From the NCBI RefSeq assembly GCF_018613655.1, contig NZ_JAGGPW010000004.1, positions 648,627-712,626 on the forward strand: a DNA stretch of 64,000 bases, given 5' to 3'. Positions 43,617 to 52,914 of this stretch are shown here, piece by piece (position 1 is the first letter of the stretch; each line of letters begins with the position of its first letter). The notes below the pieces were generated by a model, which worked only from the letters and a program-made list of their open reading frames with translations, did no database searches and was not told where the DNA came from. A program made the translations under genes and the position numbers. This stretch comes from Planococcus sp. ISL-109. GTDB lineage: Bacteria > Bacillota > Bacilli > Bacillales_A > Planococcaceae.

Positions 43617-44051
43617 GTGGAATTACAAGGCTGGTTTTTATGGTTCATATTGTTTTGGGGCGTCGTGCTAGTTGGGCTGTTTGCAATCGGCGGATTCTTT
43701 ATGTTCCGGAAATTCCTGAAATCGATGCCAAAAGAAGATGGCTTGTCGGATTTGAACTGGGAAGAATACTACGTAGACAAAACGATCCATTTATGGGGAA
43801 CCGAAGAAAAAGAATTATTGAATGAACTCGTGCAGCCGGTGCCGGACTTGTTCCGGCCCGTAGCCAAGCAGAAAATCGCTGGGCGCATCGGACAGATCCT
43901 GCTGCAAGAAAAAGTGAAGAAAATGGAAATGGAACATATCATCCGTGGCTATATTCAAGCGACGCCAAAGCGCGACCACAAATTTCTGCGCAAAAAACTG
44001 GACGAGCTTGAAATCGACGTCGCGCCGTATGAACAGTATTTCGAACAATAA
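43617..44051 (+). CDS. DUF2621 membrane protein (YneK-like)
   Basis: 144 residues from GTG 43617 behind GAGGTGA. One membrane helix near residues 5-27 (W-F-L-W-F-I-L-F-W-G-V), then F-M-F-R-K-F-L-K-S-M-P-K-E-D-G and a helical domain with I-A-G-R-I-G and A-T-P-K-R-D-H-K-F-L-R-K-K-L. It matches B. subtilis YneK, next to ccdC in both genomes. Function unknown. Confidence 0.87.
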   Translation: MELQGWFLWFILFWGVVLVGLFAIGGFFMFRKFLKSMPKEDGLSDLNWEEYYVDKTIHLWGTEEKELLNELVQPVPDLFRPVAKQKIAGRIGQILLQEKVKKMEMEHIIRGYIQATPKRDHKFLRKKLDELEIDVAPYEQYFEQ

Positions 44052-44058
44052 AGAGAAA

Positions 44059-44168
44059 CTTCAATCAGGTGGGGTTTTCCTCGTCCCTACTGATTGTCAG
44101 TTGTTCCAATCGGACTTAACCGGCCTGTAAGACTCCCACTATAGAAGCGGTAGTCTTACAGACCGTTA
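44059..44168. other. Two structured hairpins of unknown role
   Basis: CAATCAG-GT-GGGG pairs with TCCC-TA-CTGATTG (44063-44096), and TTAAC-GG-CTGTAAGACT pairs with AGTCTTACAG-CC-GTTAA (44118-44168). They lie between convergent yneK-like and ccdC genes before the true terminator. They could be a small RNA or the end of a lost IS200/IS605-type element. Confidence 0.4.
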
Positions 44169-44175
44169 AAGAACA

Positions 44176-44218
44176 CTAAAAAAACGCTGTTCCCCTTACT
44201 CGGGAACAGCGTTTTTTT
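44176..44218. terminator. Terminator overlapping the ccdC stop codon
   Basis: ACGCTGTTCCC with complement GGGAACAGCGT, T-runs on both sides; the ccdC stop (44196-44198) is in its loop. Confidence 0.9.
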
Positions 44219-44702
44219 GTCCTGCAATCAATTGGTATTTCCTTAGCATGGCTAAGCGCCACGGCACGATCATGCCAAATGCCAGCAGCCAGAACATGCC
44301 CCCGAGCTCACCGATATCGATCGATGCGCTGAGTATGACTTTCGCCAATAGGCGCACAATCAATAGGCCGAGCAAAATGAAGACAAACGCTTTGGATCGC
44401 TTCAGGTAAATCTCCCCATCCCGCACTTCGAATTTCGATGTGCGGATCAAGATGATCGAAAACAGCATGCCGACCACCAGCGCTTCTGCAATCTGCAGCG
44501 GCGCCAATCGAAAAAACGGAAAAATGAACATCAATGCACCCGTCGACATAAAAAGCGGGGGCAAAATGATTTTTTTGGCCGAAGCGGGCTTTTTTGCCGA
44601 TTTCGACCGGACGATGATGGCGAGCGTACCCATGACGAGTGCACCGATCGTCGTTACTGCAAGAAAGACGGCCGGCGGAATACTGTTGAAGAGTTCATCC
44701 AT
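44196..44702 (-). CDS. ccdC: CcdC-family membrane protein (YneJ-like)
   Basis: 168 residues with five membrane segments. P-P-L-F-M-S-T-G-A-L-M-F near residue 47, A-L-V-V-G-M-L-F-S and S-K-F-E-V-R-D-G-E-I-Y-L-K-R-S near 90-105 match the CcdC/YneJ family, kept beside ccdA and linked by position to cytochrome c maturation; the mechanism is unknown. It overlaps the upstream thioredoxin-like gene by eight bases. Confidence 0.85.
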   Translation of the reverse strand: MDELFNSIPPAVFLAVTTIGALVMGTLAIIVRSKSAKKPASAKKIILPPLFMSTGALMFIFPFFRLAPLQIAEALVVGMLFSIILIRTSKFEVRDGEIYLKRSKAFVFILLGLLIVRLLAKVILSASIDIGELGGMFWLLAFGMIVPWRLAMLRKYQLIAGQKNAVPE

Positions 44703-45018
44703 CCAGTTCCGCCTCCAGTTCTTCCAATCGCATCGCTAATTCGTCCATCCGCACAAAGCGGGCGAATCGCAGCTGTTCGCTGCCGTTTTTGAACAGGATC
44801 ACAACAGGTGCCGTGAACAGCATCAATTGGCCAGCGATTTCTGGGACGCGCGCCGCGTTCACCAAGTAAAAAGGAATCGACGAATCCGGCTCCAATGCTT
44901 CCACTTGCGGCTTCAGCCCAACGCATACCGAACAATTGTCAGTTTTGACGAACAGCAAAAATGATTCCTCAGCTTGAACTTTCTGTTGAAATTGCTCCAT
45001 TGATGCAATGGTTTCCAT
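44695..45018 (-). CDS. Thioredoxin-fold protein of the ccd cluster
   Basis: 107 residues. A thioredoxin fold with active site C-S-V-C in D-N-C-S-V-C-V-G-L near residue 30 and a P-V-V-I-L-F-K-N-G strand near 71. The cis-proline lies in T-A-P-V. It has no signal peptide and so is cytoplasmic. It lies between ccdA and ccdC, where B. subtilis has the response-regulator-like yneI. It may donate electrons to CcdA. Confidence 0.83.
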   Translation of the reverse strand: METIASMEQFQQKVQAEESFLLFVKTDNCSVCVGLKPQVEALEPDSSIPFYLVNAARVPEIAGQLMLFTAPVVILFKNGSEQLRFARFVRMDELAMRLEELEAELDG

Positions 45019-45033
45019 ATTGACACCTTCTTT

Positions 45034-45744
45034 TTAGAATCCTTGGAAGTCCCCGAAAATCGGGCTCAAGATGCGGATGATATACGTCATGCCGTCAAAG
45101 AACAGCAAAATCCCTACTGCAATCATAATAAAGCCGCCCACTTTCATGATGATGCTGTGATGCTTTCGCAGCCAGCCGAGGCGGGTAACAAAAAACGACA
45201 ACACGAAAAATGGAATCGAAAAGCCGAGCACATACGCAAGCATATACCAGACTCCTGAGCCTGGATTGGTCGCAGCCAGCGCATATATCGCCGCTGTGAT
45301 TGGCCCCGTACAAGGCGTCCAGCCTGCCGCAAAGGCCAGGCCGATGACGAACGTACCCAAGAATCCGGCGGGCCGGTTCTTGAACGAAAACTTGCGGTCT
45401 TGCATCAAAAACTTCGGTGTAAAGACCCCAACGATCATCAGTCCGAAAATGACGATGAACAATGCGCCGACTTGGCGAATCAATTCGTCATAGCGGACAA
45501 ACCATTCATAAAAGAATGATGTACTGAATCCTAACGCGATAAAAATCGTGGAAAAGCCCAATAGGAAGAACAAAGTATGGAACATTCCCCGGCGTTGCAT
45601 CACTTTTCGATCATTTTTGATCTCATCCATGGTCATGCCCGTAATATAAGATAAAAAGGCAGGATATAAAGGCAAAGTACATGGCGAAATGAAACTTAAG
45701 AATCCGGCACCAAAAGCCAGCAGCAAATTAAAATCGGTGGCCAT
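45034..45744 (-). CDS. ccdA: Cytochrome c biogenesis protein CcdA
   Basis: 236 residues, six membrane segments of the DsbD-core family. [10 protein letters not shown] near residue 20 and G-W-T-P-C-T-G-P near 141 hold the two conserved cysteines that pass reducing power from cytoplasmic thioredoxin to the outside, keeping apocytochrome c thiols reduced. First gene of ccdA-thioredoxin-ccdC. ATG follows GAGAGGAGCG. Confidence 0.95.
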   Translation of the reverse strand: MATDFNLLLAFGAGFLSFISPCTLPLYPAFLSYITGMTMDEIKNDRKVMQRRGMFHTLFFLLGFSTIFIALGFSTSFFYEWFVRYDELIRQVGALFIVIFGLMIVGVFTPKFLMQDRKFSFKNRPAGFLGTFVIGLAFAAGWTPCTGPITAAIYALAATNPGSGVWYMLAYVLGFSIPFFVLSFFVTRLGWLRKHHSIIMKVGGFIMIAVGILLFFDGMTYIIRILSPIFGDFQGF

Positions 45745-45861
45745 TCAAACACGCTCCTCTCTCTCACGACCTCTATCTTATCAGAGATGGTGCGCAAAAA
45801 CCGCCAAATTGCCTGTGAAACCTTTATGGACATTTCGTGTAGTTGACCGAAAAAGCCCATG

Positions 45862-45896
45862 AAAAAACCGATTCTCTTTAGGGGGAGAGAACCGGA
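45862..45896 (-). terminator. Terminator of argGH
   Basis: CCGGTTCTCT with AGAGAATCGG and six Ts on the minus strand. Confidence 0.8.
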
Positions 45897-45954
45897 CGCA
45901 ATTGCTCGCCTGTTGTACCGTACAAGACAAGCGCGTTTATAATTGGACTACTGA

Positions 45955-47328
45955 TCACCCGATGAGTTTCTTGGCTAGTCCCAATTGATAATGTACTTGG
46001 TCAAACCCGGTGCCTCCAAGCGAGGTGCGGCGTTTGACGGCCGTTTTCGGCAGCAAAGTCTCATAGATGTCTTGTTCAAAAAGCTGGCTTGCTGCTTGTA
46101 AGTCTTCAAGCGGCAAATCCTTCAGATAATAGCCACGCTGAATGCATGTGAAGACCAGTTTTCCGGTGACATCGTGCGCTTCACGGAATGGCATGCCTTT
46201 TGCTGCCAAATAATCCGCAAGCTCTGTCGCATTCGAAAAGTCGGAGTTGACGGCTTTTTCCATGGATGCCGTATTGACGGTCATCGTCCGGACCATCCCT
46301 TCGAAGATCGGCAGCGAGCCCATTAACGTGTGGACGGTGTCGAACATGCCTTCTTTGTCTTCTTGCATATCTTTATTGTATGCAAGAGGCAAGCCTTTCA
46401 AAGTCGTCAGCAAGCCGAACAGATTGCCGTAGACACGTCCGGTCTTGCCACGGATAAGTTCTGCCATATCCGGGTTTTTCTTTTGCGGCATGATGCTCGA
46501 GCCGGTTGAGAAGGTGTCATCGAGTTCGATAAAGCGGAACTCTTCGCTCGACCATAGGATGATCTCTTCAGCGAACCTGGACAAATGCATCATGAGCATC
46601 GAGGCGTTGCTGAGGAACTCGAGGATAAAGTCCCGGTCGCTGACGGCATCCAGGCTGTTTTGGTAAACGCCGGAGAAGCCGAGCAGTTCCGCGGACATTT
46701 CCCGGTCGATCGGGAAGCTCGTCCCGGACATCGCCCCCGCTCCGAGCGGCGACATATCGATGCGCTTCAAGGATTCCTGAATGCGTTCTTTGTCTCGCTG
46801 CAGCATCCAGAAATACGTCATCAAATGGTGGCCGAATGAAATCGGCTGCGCCCGCTGCAGATGCGTATAGCCAGGCACGACCGTTTCGACATGCGTTTCT
46901 GCCTGTTCGACGATTGCCGACTGGAAAGCTTCGATCAATTCAATGATTTCCGTTACACGGTTTTTCAAATACAGATGCATATCGGTCGCTACTTGGTCGT
47001 TGCGGCTTCTACCTGTGTGCAGCTTGCCGCCAACTGGGCCGATTTCATCGATCAGGAATTTTTCCAAGTTCAAGTGGATGTCTTCATTCGAAACGCTGTA
47101 GGCGAGTTCGCCGTTTTGCGCTTTATTCTGCAAAGTCTCGAGCCCCGATAAAATGAGGTCCGCATCTTCTTGTGGCAAGACTTTGCATGCACCGAGCATT
47201 TTCACATGTGCCATGCTGCCTTGTAAATCTTCGAGCACCAGTTTCTGGTCAAACGCAATGGATGCCCCAAACTCGTCGACCCACTGTTCGGCGGTCTTTT
47301 GAAAACGACCGCCCCACAGTTTGGTCAT
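45955..47328 (-). CDS. argH: Argininosuccinate lyase
   Basis: 457 residues. Cleaves argininosuccinate to arginine and fumarate. Starts T-K-L-W-G-G-R-F, has [12 protein letters not shown] near residue 106, and the superfamily signature [12 protein letters not shown] near 276, whose serine is the catalytic acid. Overlaps argG by four bases. Confidence 0.98.
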   Translation of the reverse strand: MTKLWGGRFQKTAEQWVDEFGASIAFDQKLVLEDLQGSMAHVKMLGACKVLPQEDADLILSGLETLQNKAQNGELAYSVSNEDIHLNLEKFLIDEIGPVGGKLHTGRSRNDQVATDMHLYLKNRVTEIIELIEAFQSAIVEQAETHVETVVPGYTHLQRAQPISFGHHLMTYFWMLQRDKERIQESLKRIDMSPLGAGAMSGTSFPIDREMSAELLGFSGVYQNSLDAVSDRDFILEFLSNASMLMMHLSRFAEEIILWSSEEFRFIELDDTFSTGSSIMPQKKNPDMAELIRGKTGRVYGNLFGLLTTLKGLPLAYNKDMQEDKEGMFDTVHTLMGSLPIFEGMVRTMTVNTASMEKAVNSDFSNATELADYLAAKGMPFREAHDVTGKLVFTCIQRGYYLKDLPLEDLQAASQLFEQDIYETLLPKTAVKRRTSLGGTGFDQVHYQLGLAKKLIG

Positions 47329-48557
47329 GATTGCACCTTCTCTTTAACTTGTGTCGTGACCGCGACTTCTTTCTTATTAATTTTCGAGTTGACGACTGTC
47401 GGTAAGCCCCATAGTTCGATAAAGCCGACTGCTGATGCATGGTTGAATGTATCGTCTGTAGAATATGTCGCAAGCTCTTCGCTATATAGGGAATTCGGCG
47501 ATTTACGCCCTTCCGTGATGGCATGGCCTTTGAACAATTTCACACGTACCGTGCCGTTGACGAATTCCTGTGTTTCTTTCAGGAACGCTTCAAGTGCTAC
47601 GCGGAGCGGTGAGAACCACAGTCCTTCATAGATCAATTCCGTCATTTTCTTTTCGATAACCGGTTTAAAATGCGCCATTTCTTTCACCAAAGTGATGTCT
47701 TCAAGTTCTTTGTGTGCTGCAATCAATGTCATTGCTGCAGGCGCTTCGTAGATTTCACGGGATTTGATGCCGACCAGTCTGTTTTCGACGTGGTCGATTC
47801 TGCCGACGCCGTGTTTTCCTGCCAAATGGTTCAATTCAAAAATCAGTTCCGTCAATTTATAATCGATGCCGTTCAATTTTGTCGGCACGCCTTTAACAAA
47901 TTCGATTTCAACGATGTCCGGCGTATCCGGCGTATCTTCGAGTGCATTAGTGATGTCGTATGCATCTGCTGGAGGTGTCGCCCATGGATCTTCCAAAATG
48001 CCGCATTCGTTGGCACGGCCCCATAAGTTCATATCAATCGAGAACGGTGAATCAAGATTGACCGGGATCGGCACATCATGCTGCTTGGCATACGCGATTT
48101 CTTCATCACGTGACCAGCCCCACTGACGAACCGGCGCCACCACTTCAAGATCCGGGTTCAAGGATTTGATAGACACTTCAAAACGCACTTGGTCGTTGCC
48201 TTTACCTGTACAACCGTGTGCAACTGCCGTAGCGCCGCTTTCCACTGCGATTTCCACGAGTTTCTTGGAGATCAATGGGCGAGACAATGCAGACACGAGC
48301 GGATATTTGCCTTCATATAAGGTATGGGCTTGAAGCGAAATAAGTGCATAGTCTTCGGCAAATTCGTCTCTGGCATCAATCATATAGCTTTCGACCGCTC
48401 CGACTTGCAGCGCTTTTTTCTTGATGAATTCCAAGTCTTTTCCTTCTCCAATGTCGAGGCATACTGCGACGACGTCGTAGCCTTCCCCTTTAAGCCACGG
48501 AATGGCTACCGATGTATCAAGTCCACCTGAGTATGCGAGTACAATTTTTTTGTTCAT
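47325..48557 (-). CDS. argG: Argininosuccinate synthase
   Basis: 410 residues from ATG 48557, behind AGGAGGTCATTCATTT; the open frame continues upstream to 48659 but without similarity. The PP-loop [10 protein letters not shown] is at residues 8-17, and [12 protein letters not shown] near 117 binds citrulline and ATP. Joins citrulline and aspartate. First gene of argGH; a candidate ArgR box lies just upstream. Confidence 0.97.
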   Translation of the reverse strand: MNKKIVLAYSGGLDTSVAIPWLKGEGYDVVAVCLDIGEGKDLEFIKKKALQVGAVESYMIDARDEFAEDYALISLQAHTLYEGKYPLVSALSRPLISKKLVEIAVESGATAVAHGCTGKGNDQVRFEVSIKSLNPDLEVVAPVRQWGWSRDEEIAYAKQHDVPIPVNLDSPFSIDMNLWGRANECGILEDPWATPPADAYDITNALEDTPDTPDIVEIEFVKGVPTKLNGIDYKLTELIFELNHLAGKHGVGRIDHVENRLVGIKSREIYEAPAAMTLIAAHKELEDITLVKEMAHFKPVIEKKMTELIYEGLWFSPLRVALEAFLKETQEFVNGTVRVKLFKGHAITEGRKSPNSLYSEELATYSTDDTFNHASAVGFIELWGLPTVVNSKINKKEVAVTTQVKEKVQS

Positions 48558-48572
48558 AAATGAATGACCTCC

Positions 48573-48585
48573 TGTATTTTTATGC
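48573..48585. promoter_or_regulatory. Candidate ArgR/AhrC box
   Basis: GCATAAAAATACA on the minus strand resembles the Bacillus ARG box core TGAATAAAAATTCA. It sits right before the argG ribosome site, with a second partial match upstream. Confidence 0.45.
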
Positions 48586-48727
48586 GTTATATGCAATGAA
48601 TATACACATCTTAACATGGCATTTTTCAGAACGCAAGAGAAGCGCGCATAAATTTTCATCTTTTTTCACAAATATGCATATCATCTCTGTTTCTTCTATA
48701 AGAATGAAGCAAGATATGAAGCTGAAA

Positions 48728-48764
48728 ATAAAAGACCGAACAGCATATTGCCGCTCGGTCTTGG
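48728..48764 (-). terminator. Terminator of the DUF3221-like lipoprotein gene
   Basis: AAGACCGA...TCGGTCTT stem with inner pairing and a T-rich tail on the minus strand. Confidence 0.7.
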
Positions 48765-48792
48765 TTGTCCTGACAGTAAAGACGACTATTGT

Positions 48793-49362
48793 TTACTCTT
48801 CGGTGCCTTCACTTTCTGTATTGCCCATTGTATATTCCAGTGTATTCATGTCGATGCGCACTTCGGTTAATTCGCCCGACTCCATATCGGTGAACAAAAA
48901 GCCGATTTCATCGCCGCGGACGATCGGCTGTCCCATCAAAATAAGTGTGGACAGTTGTTCGCCGTTGATGAATGCTTGCAGCGCTTCTGACTGGCGCTTG
49001 GATTCTTCATCCATTAAGATCGTGATCTTTTCCGCTTCCCCTTGCATCGGAAAAGATTCTGCAAGCGGCTCTGAGTAATCCGCCGAAACTTTCATGCCGG
49101 TGCGGATGTCGCTGATGGCGGCTTCGGTCGTTTCGCCGCCTTCTGCAAACTGCACTTCCACATCATCCGTGACGGCAAAGTAAATGTTATTGATGAGGAT
49201 ACTGCCATTGCCGACTTGAGTAATAAAGCCTTCCTCTGTCATATCTTCTTGATCAACTGCGATTTCCGGCTCTTCTTCACCTGCTGGTTCGGTCGGCGCC
49301 GCTTCATCAGAACAACCCGCCAGAAGCAGAATCCCTGCGAGAAACAAACTTGCTTTTTTCAC
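48793..49362 (-). CDS. DUF3221-like lipoprotein
   Basis: 189 residues from GTG 49362, about ten bases after AAAGGA. Lipobox L-L-A-G-C at about residue 17, then an acidic linker. The domain E-E-G-F-I-T-Q-V-G-N-G-S-I-L-I-N-N and later D-I-R-T-G-M-K-V-S recall DUF3221 proteins (YobA type). Residues 105-189 add a second region without a recognised family. Extracytoplasmic, function unknown. Confidence 0.7.
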   Translation of the reverse strand: MKKASLFLAGILLLAGCSDEAAPTEPAGEEEPEIAVDQEDMTEEGFITQVGNGSILINNIYFAVTDDVEVQFAEGGETTEAAISDIRTGMKVSADYSEPLAESFPMQGEAEKITILMDEESKRQSEALQAFINGEQLSTLILMGQPIVRGDEIGFLFTDMESGELTEVRIDMNTLEYTMGNTESEGTEE

Positions 49363-49449
49363 TTTATCCCAATCCTTTGCGCATAGATTCTTGTTGCCAT
49401 TAGTTGATTTCAGTTTACCTGTTGCCGCTAGTGCGTGCAACTTTGTGCG

Positions 49450-50400
49450 TTAAGCCTGGCGGTAAAGGAAAATGCCCCGGTCGTCCATCTGCTCTTCAAT
49501 CAAGCCTTCTTCAAGCAAGTAATCGATTTGGCCGATCGTCTCTGACAGCGTCAAGCCCAGCTCTTTTTCATAAGCATGTGGAAATAGTTTTTTGGTCAAT
49601 TCATAAACCGACTGCTCCTGTGAGCGATCCAACATCGCCAGCACTTTCATGGCGCGCTGATGCTGCTTTTCAAGACGCGTCGACACCAGTTCATGAACAT
49701 TGCGCACTTCTTCACCATGACCACTGTAGATGACATCGATCGGCATTTTCAATAGGCGGCTGAGTGATGCATTGTATTGAAGCAAGGACTTCGGTCGTCC
49801 TTCTTCCGGATTAAACGGCGGTTCGATCAACGGGTTCGACGAAACTTTGGCGATGACATTGTCACCGCCGATCATCATCCGCTGTTCCGGATTCCAAAAC
49901 GACAAATGGCTCTGTGCATGGCCGAGCGACTCTTGCACGTGCCAATCCGGGTGCCCTGGCAAAGTATCGCCTTCGTTTATCGCCATATCCAGCGGGCGGT
50001 CGCCCATCAGATTGAGCGGACGCTTCATTTTCTTCATCCAAAACATCAAATCGCCCGGCACGCCTTCTTCTTTTAAGCGCTCCTGGTAAAAGGCGTCGTG
50101 GTAATCGAAAAAGGCTTTATCGCGGCGCAGCCATAGGTCGCTATACGGATGGCCGTAAAGTTTCGCCGACTCAAACCCATCGACCCAGCCGGCATGATCC
50201 GGGTGGTGATGAGTCAAGATCACTTGTTCAATATCAGCAGGTGCAACATTAGCCGCCTTTAATCCTGCTTTCAGCGCGTACCACGCTTCGGGCGTTTTCG
50301 GTCCGGCGTCGATTAAGGTCAGCGCATCTCCTTTTAATAGATAGGAATTGACGTCTCCCACGGCAAATGGCGTCGGGATGATGATTTTGATCGGTTCCAT
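49450..50400 (-). CDS. MBL-fold metallo-hydrolase (glyoxalase II-like)
   Basis: 316 residues from ATG 50400, nine bases after AGGAGAG. Metal motif L-T-H-H-H-P-D-H-A-G-W near residue 68; further ligands in L-G-H-A-Q-S-H and G-G-D-N-V, and Y-S-G-H-G-E near 218. The C-terminal part has a winged-helix-like segment (L-S-E-T-I-G-Q-I-D-Y-L-L-E-E-G-L-I), as in LACTB2/YflN-type hydrolases. Substrate unknown. Confidence 0.87.
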   Translation of the reverse strand: MEPIKIIIPTPFAVGDVNSYLLKGDALTLIDAGPKTPEAWYALKAGLKAANVAPADIEQVILTHHHPDHAGWVDGFESAKLYGHPYSDLWLRRDKAFFDYHDAFYQERLKEEGVPGDLMFWMKKMKRPLNLMGDRPLDMAINEGDTLPGHPDWHVQESLGHAQSHLSFWNPEQRMMIGGDNVIAKVSSNPLIEPPFNPEEGRPKSLLQYNASLSRLLKMPIDVIYSGHGEEVRNVHELVSTRLEKQHQRAMKVLAMLDRSQEQSVYELTKKLFPHAYEKELGLTLSETIGQIDYLLEEGLIEEQMDDRGIFLYRQA

Positions 50401-50520
50401 AATTTCCACTCTCCTAAAATGAACGTCTATTCACTTATCATACCTTGAATATTAGGCGGCGTCACGCCGGCCAGCTAATTTGACAAATAAAAATTCTTTA
50501 TCTATAATTTAATAACATAT

Positions 50521-50750
50521 GTAAGCGTAGATGAAGAATAGTACGGAAGGTGATGGGTACAAGAGAGTGCGCCAACGCTGAAACGCGCACCCCCGCTCCC
50601 TTCCTGAACCTACTTCTGAGCTGCCGTGCAAACACGGTCGTCTGTCCGCGATAAGGACATCGAGTTGTGCAATTGTGCAAACTTAGGTGGTACCGCGGAA
50701 ACAAGCGTTTTCGTCCTTGGAGTAACAGGGATGATTGCGCTTTTTATTTT
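50521..50750 (+). promoter_or_regulatory. T-box leader, proline specific
   Basis: The T-box core AGGTGGTACCGCGG is at 50685-50698, followed by a terminator hairpin AAGCG...CGCTT with TTTTTATTTT at 50703-50750. In Stem I, GAA-CCT-ACTTCTGAG places the specifier codon CCU (50609-50611), read by tRNA-Pro. It precedes proC, so uncharged tRNA-Pro should turn on proline synthesis, as known for Bacillus proI and proBA. Confidence 0.9.
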
Positions 50751-50770
50751 GAGAAAGGGAAGTGGAATGT

Positions 50771-51574
50771 ATGAAAATTGTATGTGTAGGAGCCGGATCG
50801 ATGGCCGAATCCATGATCCACGGCTGGATCAATAAGCGAATTATGAAACCAGAGGAAATCTCCGTAATGAATCGGTCGGACCAGGACCGCTTGGAATTTT
50901 TGCACGATGAATACGGCGTCAATATTGTCTGCGACGACAAAAACGAGTTGAAGGATGCCGATTTCATTTTGCTTGCAATGAAGCCAAAAGATGTCGAAGT
51001 TGCATTAAAAGGCATCCGGGAAAACCTGACGGATGATACCGTCATCGTCTCAGTAGCAGCAGGCGTTTCGATCGATACGATCCAAAAACATGTCGGCGAT
51101 TTCGCGGTCGCCCGTGCAATGCCAAATACATCCGCCCAAATCGGCAAATCCGCGACAGGAGTCGCATGGAGCAAATTTGTCACGAAAGAACAGCAGCACC
51201 TGCTGCGGAAACTATTGTCTTCAATCGGTGGCGTCACAGTCGTCGAAGAAGACCAATTGCATGCGGTGACAGGCATTGCCGGAAGCGGCCCGGCGTATCT
51301 GTATTATTTCGCAGAATCGATGGTCCAAGCAGGAATCGATAACGGCTTGTCTTCCGCGGATGCGAAAAAACTTGTGCGCCAAACCTTCGACGGTGCGGCT
51401 GAAATGCTTCAGCAGGAAGATTTCTCCGTGCTGCGCGAACGCGTCACAAGCCCGAACGGCACGACTGCAGCCGGACTTCAGGCACTTTATGATAATGATT
51501 TCAAGCGCATCGTGGGTGACTGCGTATCGTCTGCCGCGAACCGCTCCCGAGAGCTTGGCAAAGAATTCAAATAA
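50771..51574 (+). CDS. proC: Pyrroline-5-carboxylate reductase
   Basis: 267 residues from ATG 50771 (GTG 50762 is too near the AAAGGGAAG site). NADP-binding I-V-C-V-G-A-G-S-M-A-E-S near the start, M-P-N-T-S-A-Q-I-G near 119 and the family signature D-A-K-K-L-V-R-Q-T-F-x-G-A near 200. Makes proline from pyrroline-5-carboxylate. Controlled by the T-box. Confidence 0.96.
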   Translation: MKIVCVGAGSMAESMIHGWINKRIMKPEEISVMNRSDQDRLEFLHDEYGVNIVCDDKNELKDADFILLAMKPKDVEVALKGIRENLTDDTVIVSVAAGVSIDTIQKHVGDFAVARAMPNTSAQIGKSATGVAWSKFVTKEQQHLLRKLLSSIGGVTVVEEDQLHAVTGIAGSGPAYLYYFAESMVQAGIDNGLSSADAKKLVRQTFDGAAEMLQQEDFSVLRERVTSPNGTTAAGLQALYDNDFKRIVGDCVSSAANRSRELGKEFK

Positions 51575-51635
51575 GTTTTCCGGTATACTAATTCCTTGTA
51601 TAGATCTTGTATAACTATAGAAGGAGGAATTCCAC

Positions 51636-52652
51636 TTGGCAAAGTTATTCGAAGAGTTCCAAATCAAAGATGTGACATTCAAAAACCGCATCGTCATGGC
51701 GCCGATGTGCATGTACCAAAGCGATAAAGAAGACGGCCATGTCACTGACTGGCACCGCATCCATTACCCGACCCGTGCAGTCGGCGGTGTTGGCCTGATC
51801 ATCACCGAAGCAACTGCTGTCCAGCCGGTTGGGCGCATTTCTTCTCGCGACCTCGGCATTTGGGACGACGCCCATATCGAAGGGCAAGCGGAAATCGTCC
51901 GCTTAATGAAAGCGAACGGTGCAAAAACCGGCATCCAGCTTGCACATGCCGGCAGAAAAGCGACCGTTGATGGAGACATACAAGCTCCGAGCGCGATCGC
52001 CTTCAATGATAAATACAAAACACCAACGCCCATGACACATGTTGAAATCGATGACACCGTTCAGGCATTCCGCGAAGGCGCGGTCCGTTCGAAACAGGCG
52101 GGCTTTGACGTCATCGAAATCCACGCAGCCCACGGCTATTTGATCAATCAATTCCTGTCGCCGCTCACTAATCAACGCACTGATGAATATGGCGGCAGCA
52201 GTGAAAACCGCTACCGCATACTTCGCCGTGTCTTGGACGAAGTGAACGCCGTATGGAGCGGTCCCCTGTTCGTGCGGATTTCCGCGAACGATTATGCAGA
52301 TGGCGGCATGACCCCTGAACAATATCTCGAAATGACCAAATGGATGAAAGCGCAAAATGTCGATTTGATCGATGTCAGCTCCGGTGCTGTCGTTCCGGCA
52401 CCGATTCCGGTCTTCCCTGGCTATCAGGTTCCATTTGCCGAAATCATCAAAAAAGAAACCCCGATCGCGACCGGTGCTGTCGGCTTGATCACCGAACCGC
52501 TCCACGCTGAAGAGATTCTGCAGAACGGCCGTGCGGATTTCATCTTCCTCGCACGCGAGTTGCTGCGAAACCCTTATTGGGCGTACACTGCCGCTCGTGA
52601 GCTCGGAGCCGATATCGAAGCTCCAGTGCCTTATGAGCGGGGTTGGATATGA
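51636..52652 (+). CDS. namA: NADPH dehydrogenase NamA (old yellow enzyme, YqjM-like)
   Basis: 338 residues from TTG 51636 behind AAGGAGGAATTCCAC. FMN TIM-barrel enzyme: A-P-M-C-M-Y near residue 23 (the redox-tuning Cys of YqjM), Q-L-A-H-A-G-R-K near 101, active-site H-x-A-H in E-I-H-A-A-H-G-Y near 164, and a C-terminal arginine in Y-E-R-G-W that, in YqjM, reaches into the neighbouring subunit. Reduces activated alkenes in stress and xenobiotics. Confidence 0.96.
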   Translation: MAKLFEEFQIKDVTFKNRIVMAPMCMYQSDKEDGHVTDWHRIHYPTRAVGGVGLIITEATAVQPVGRISSRDLGIWDDAHIEGQAEIVRLMKANGAKTGIQLAHAGRKATVDGDIQAPSAIAFNDKYKTPTPMTHVEIDDTVQAFREGAVRSKQAGFDVIEIHAAHGYLINQFLSPLTNQRTDEYGGSSENRYRILRRVLDEVNAVWSGPLFVRISANDYADGGMTPEQYLEMTKWMKAQNVDLIDVSSGAVVPAPIPVFPGYQVPFAEIIKKETPIATGAVGLITEPLHAEEILQNGRADFIFLARELLRNPYWAYTAARELGADIEAPVPYERGWI

Positions 52653-52694
52653 GACAGTTGCAAAATAGCTGTAATTTAGTATACTAAAAGTAAC

Positions 52695-52723
52695 GAAAAA
52701 AACCGGATGCTGTGTGCATCCGG
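52695..52723 (-). terminator. Minus-strand terminator beyond the toxin-like gene
   Basis: CCGGATGC-ACACA-GCATCCGG followed by seven Ts on the minus strand; fits the end of the toxin-like mRNA with an 84-base 3' untranslated part. Confidence 0.75.
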
Positions 52724-52777
52724 CCAGCTGCATGCCGCCTTCTGAGGGCGGTCGGCTGGACACTATAGGTTTTTGAA

Positions 52778-52820
52778 ATAACCGTCAGCCCACGCCAATG
52801 GGACGGTTATTTTTTTTTGG
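52778..52820. terminator. Plus-strand terminator overlapping the toxin-like 3' end
   Basis: AACCGTC / GACGGTT with nine Ts on the plus strand; ends the namA mRNA, or a separate antisense RNA, inside the last codons of the toxin-like gene. Confidence 0.7.
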
Positions 52821-52914
52821 AAATGACCACAATCAAGTAAATGACCAGCGTTAATGCGCTAATCGTCAACCCAACACTCGTTAACACCAGCGAAAATGCT
52901 TCTGCCATGGTCAT
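52807..52914 (-). CDS. Putative holin-like type I toxin peptide
   Basis: 35 residues: M-T-M-A-E-A-F-S-L-V-L-T-S-V-G-L-T-I-S-A, then a hydrophobic stretch and K-K-K at the end. A single membrane helix, T-x-x-E-A start and lysine tail fit the Hol_Tox group of small membrane toxins in Bacillales. ATG 52914 has a very strong ribosome site, GGGGGTGG, but that site can pair with an upstream anti-SD, as in known type I toxins. A plus-strand terminator overlaps its 3' end. Confidence 0.65.
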   Translation of the reverse strand: MTMAEAFSLVLTSVGLTISALTLVIYLIVVISKKK

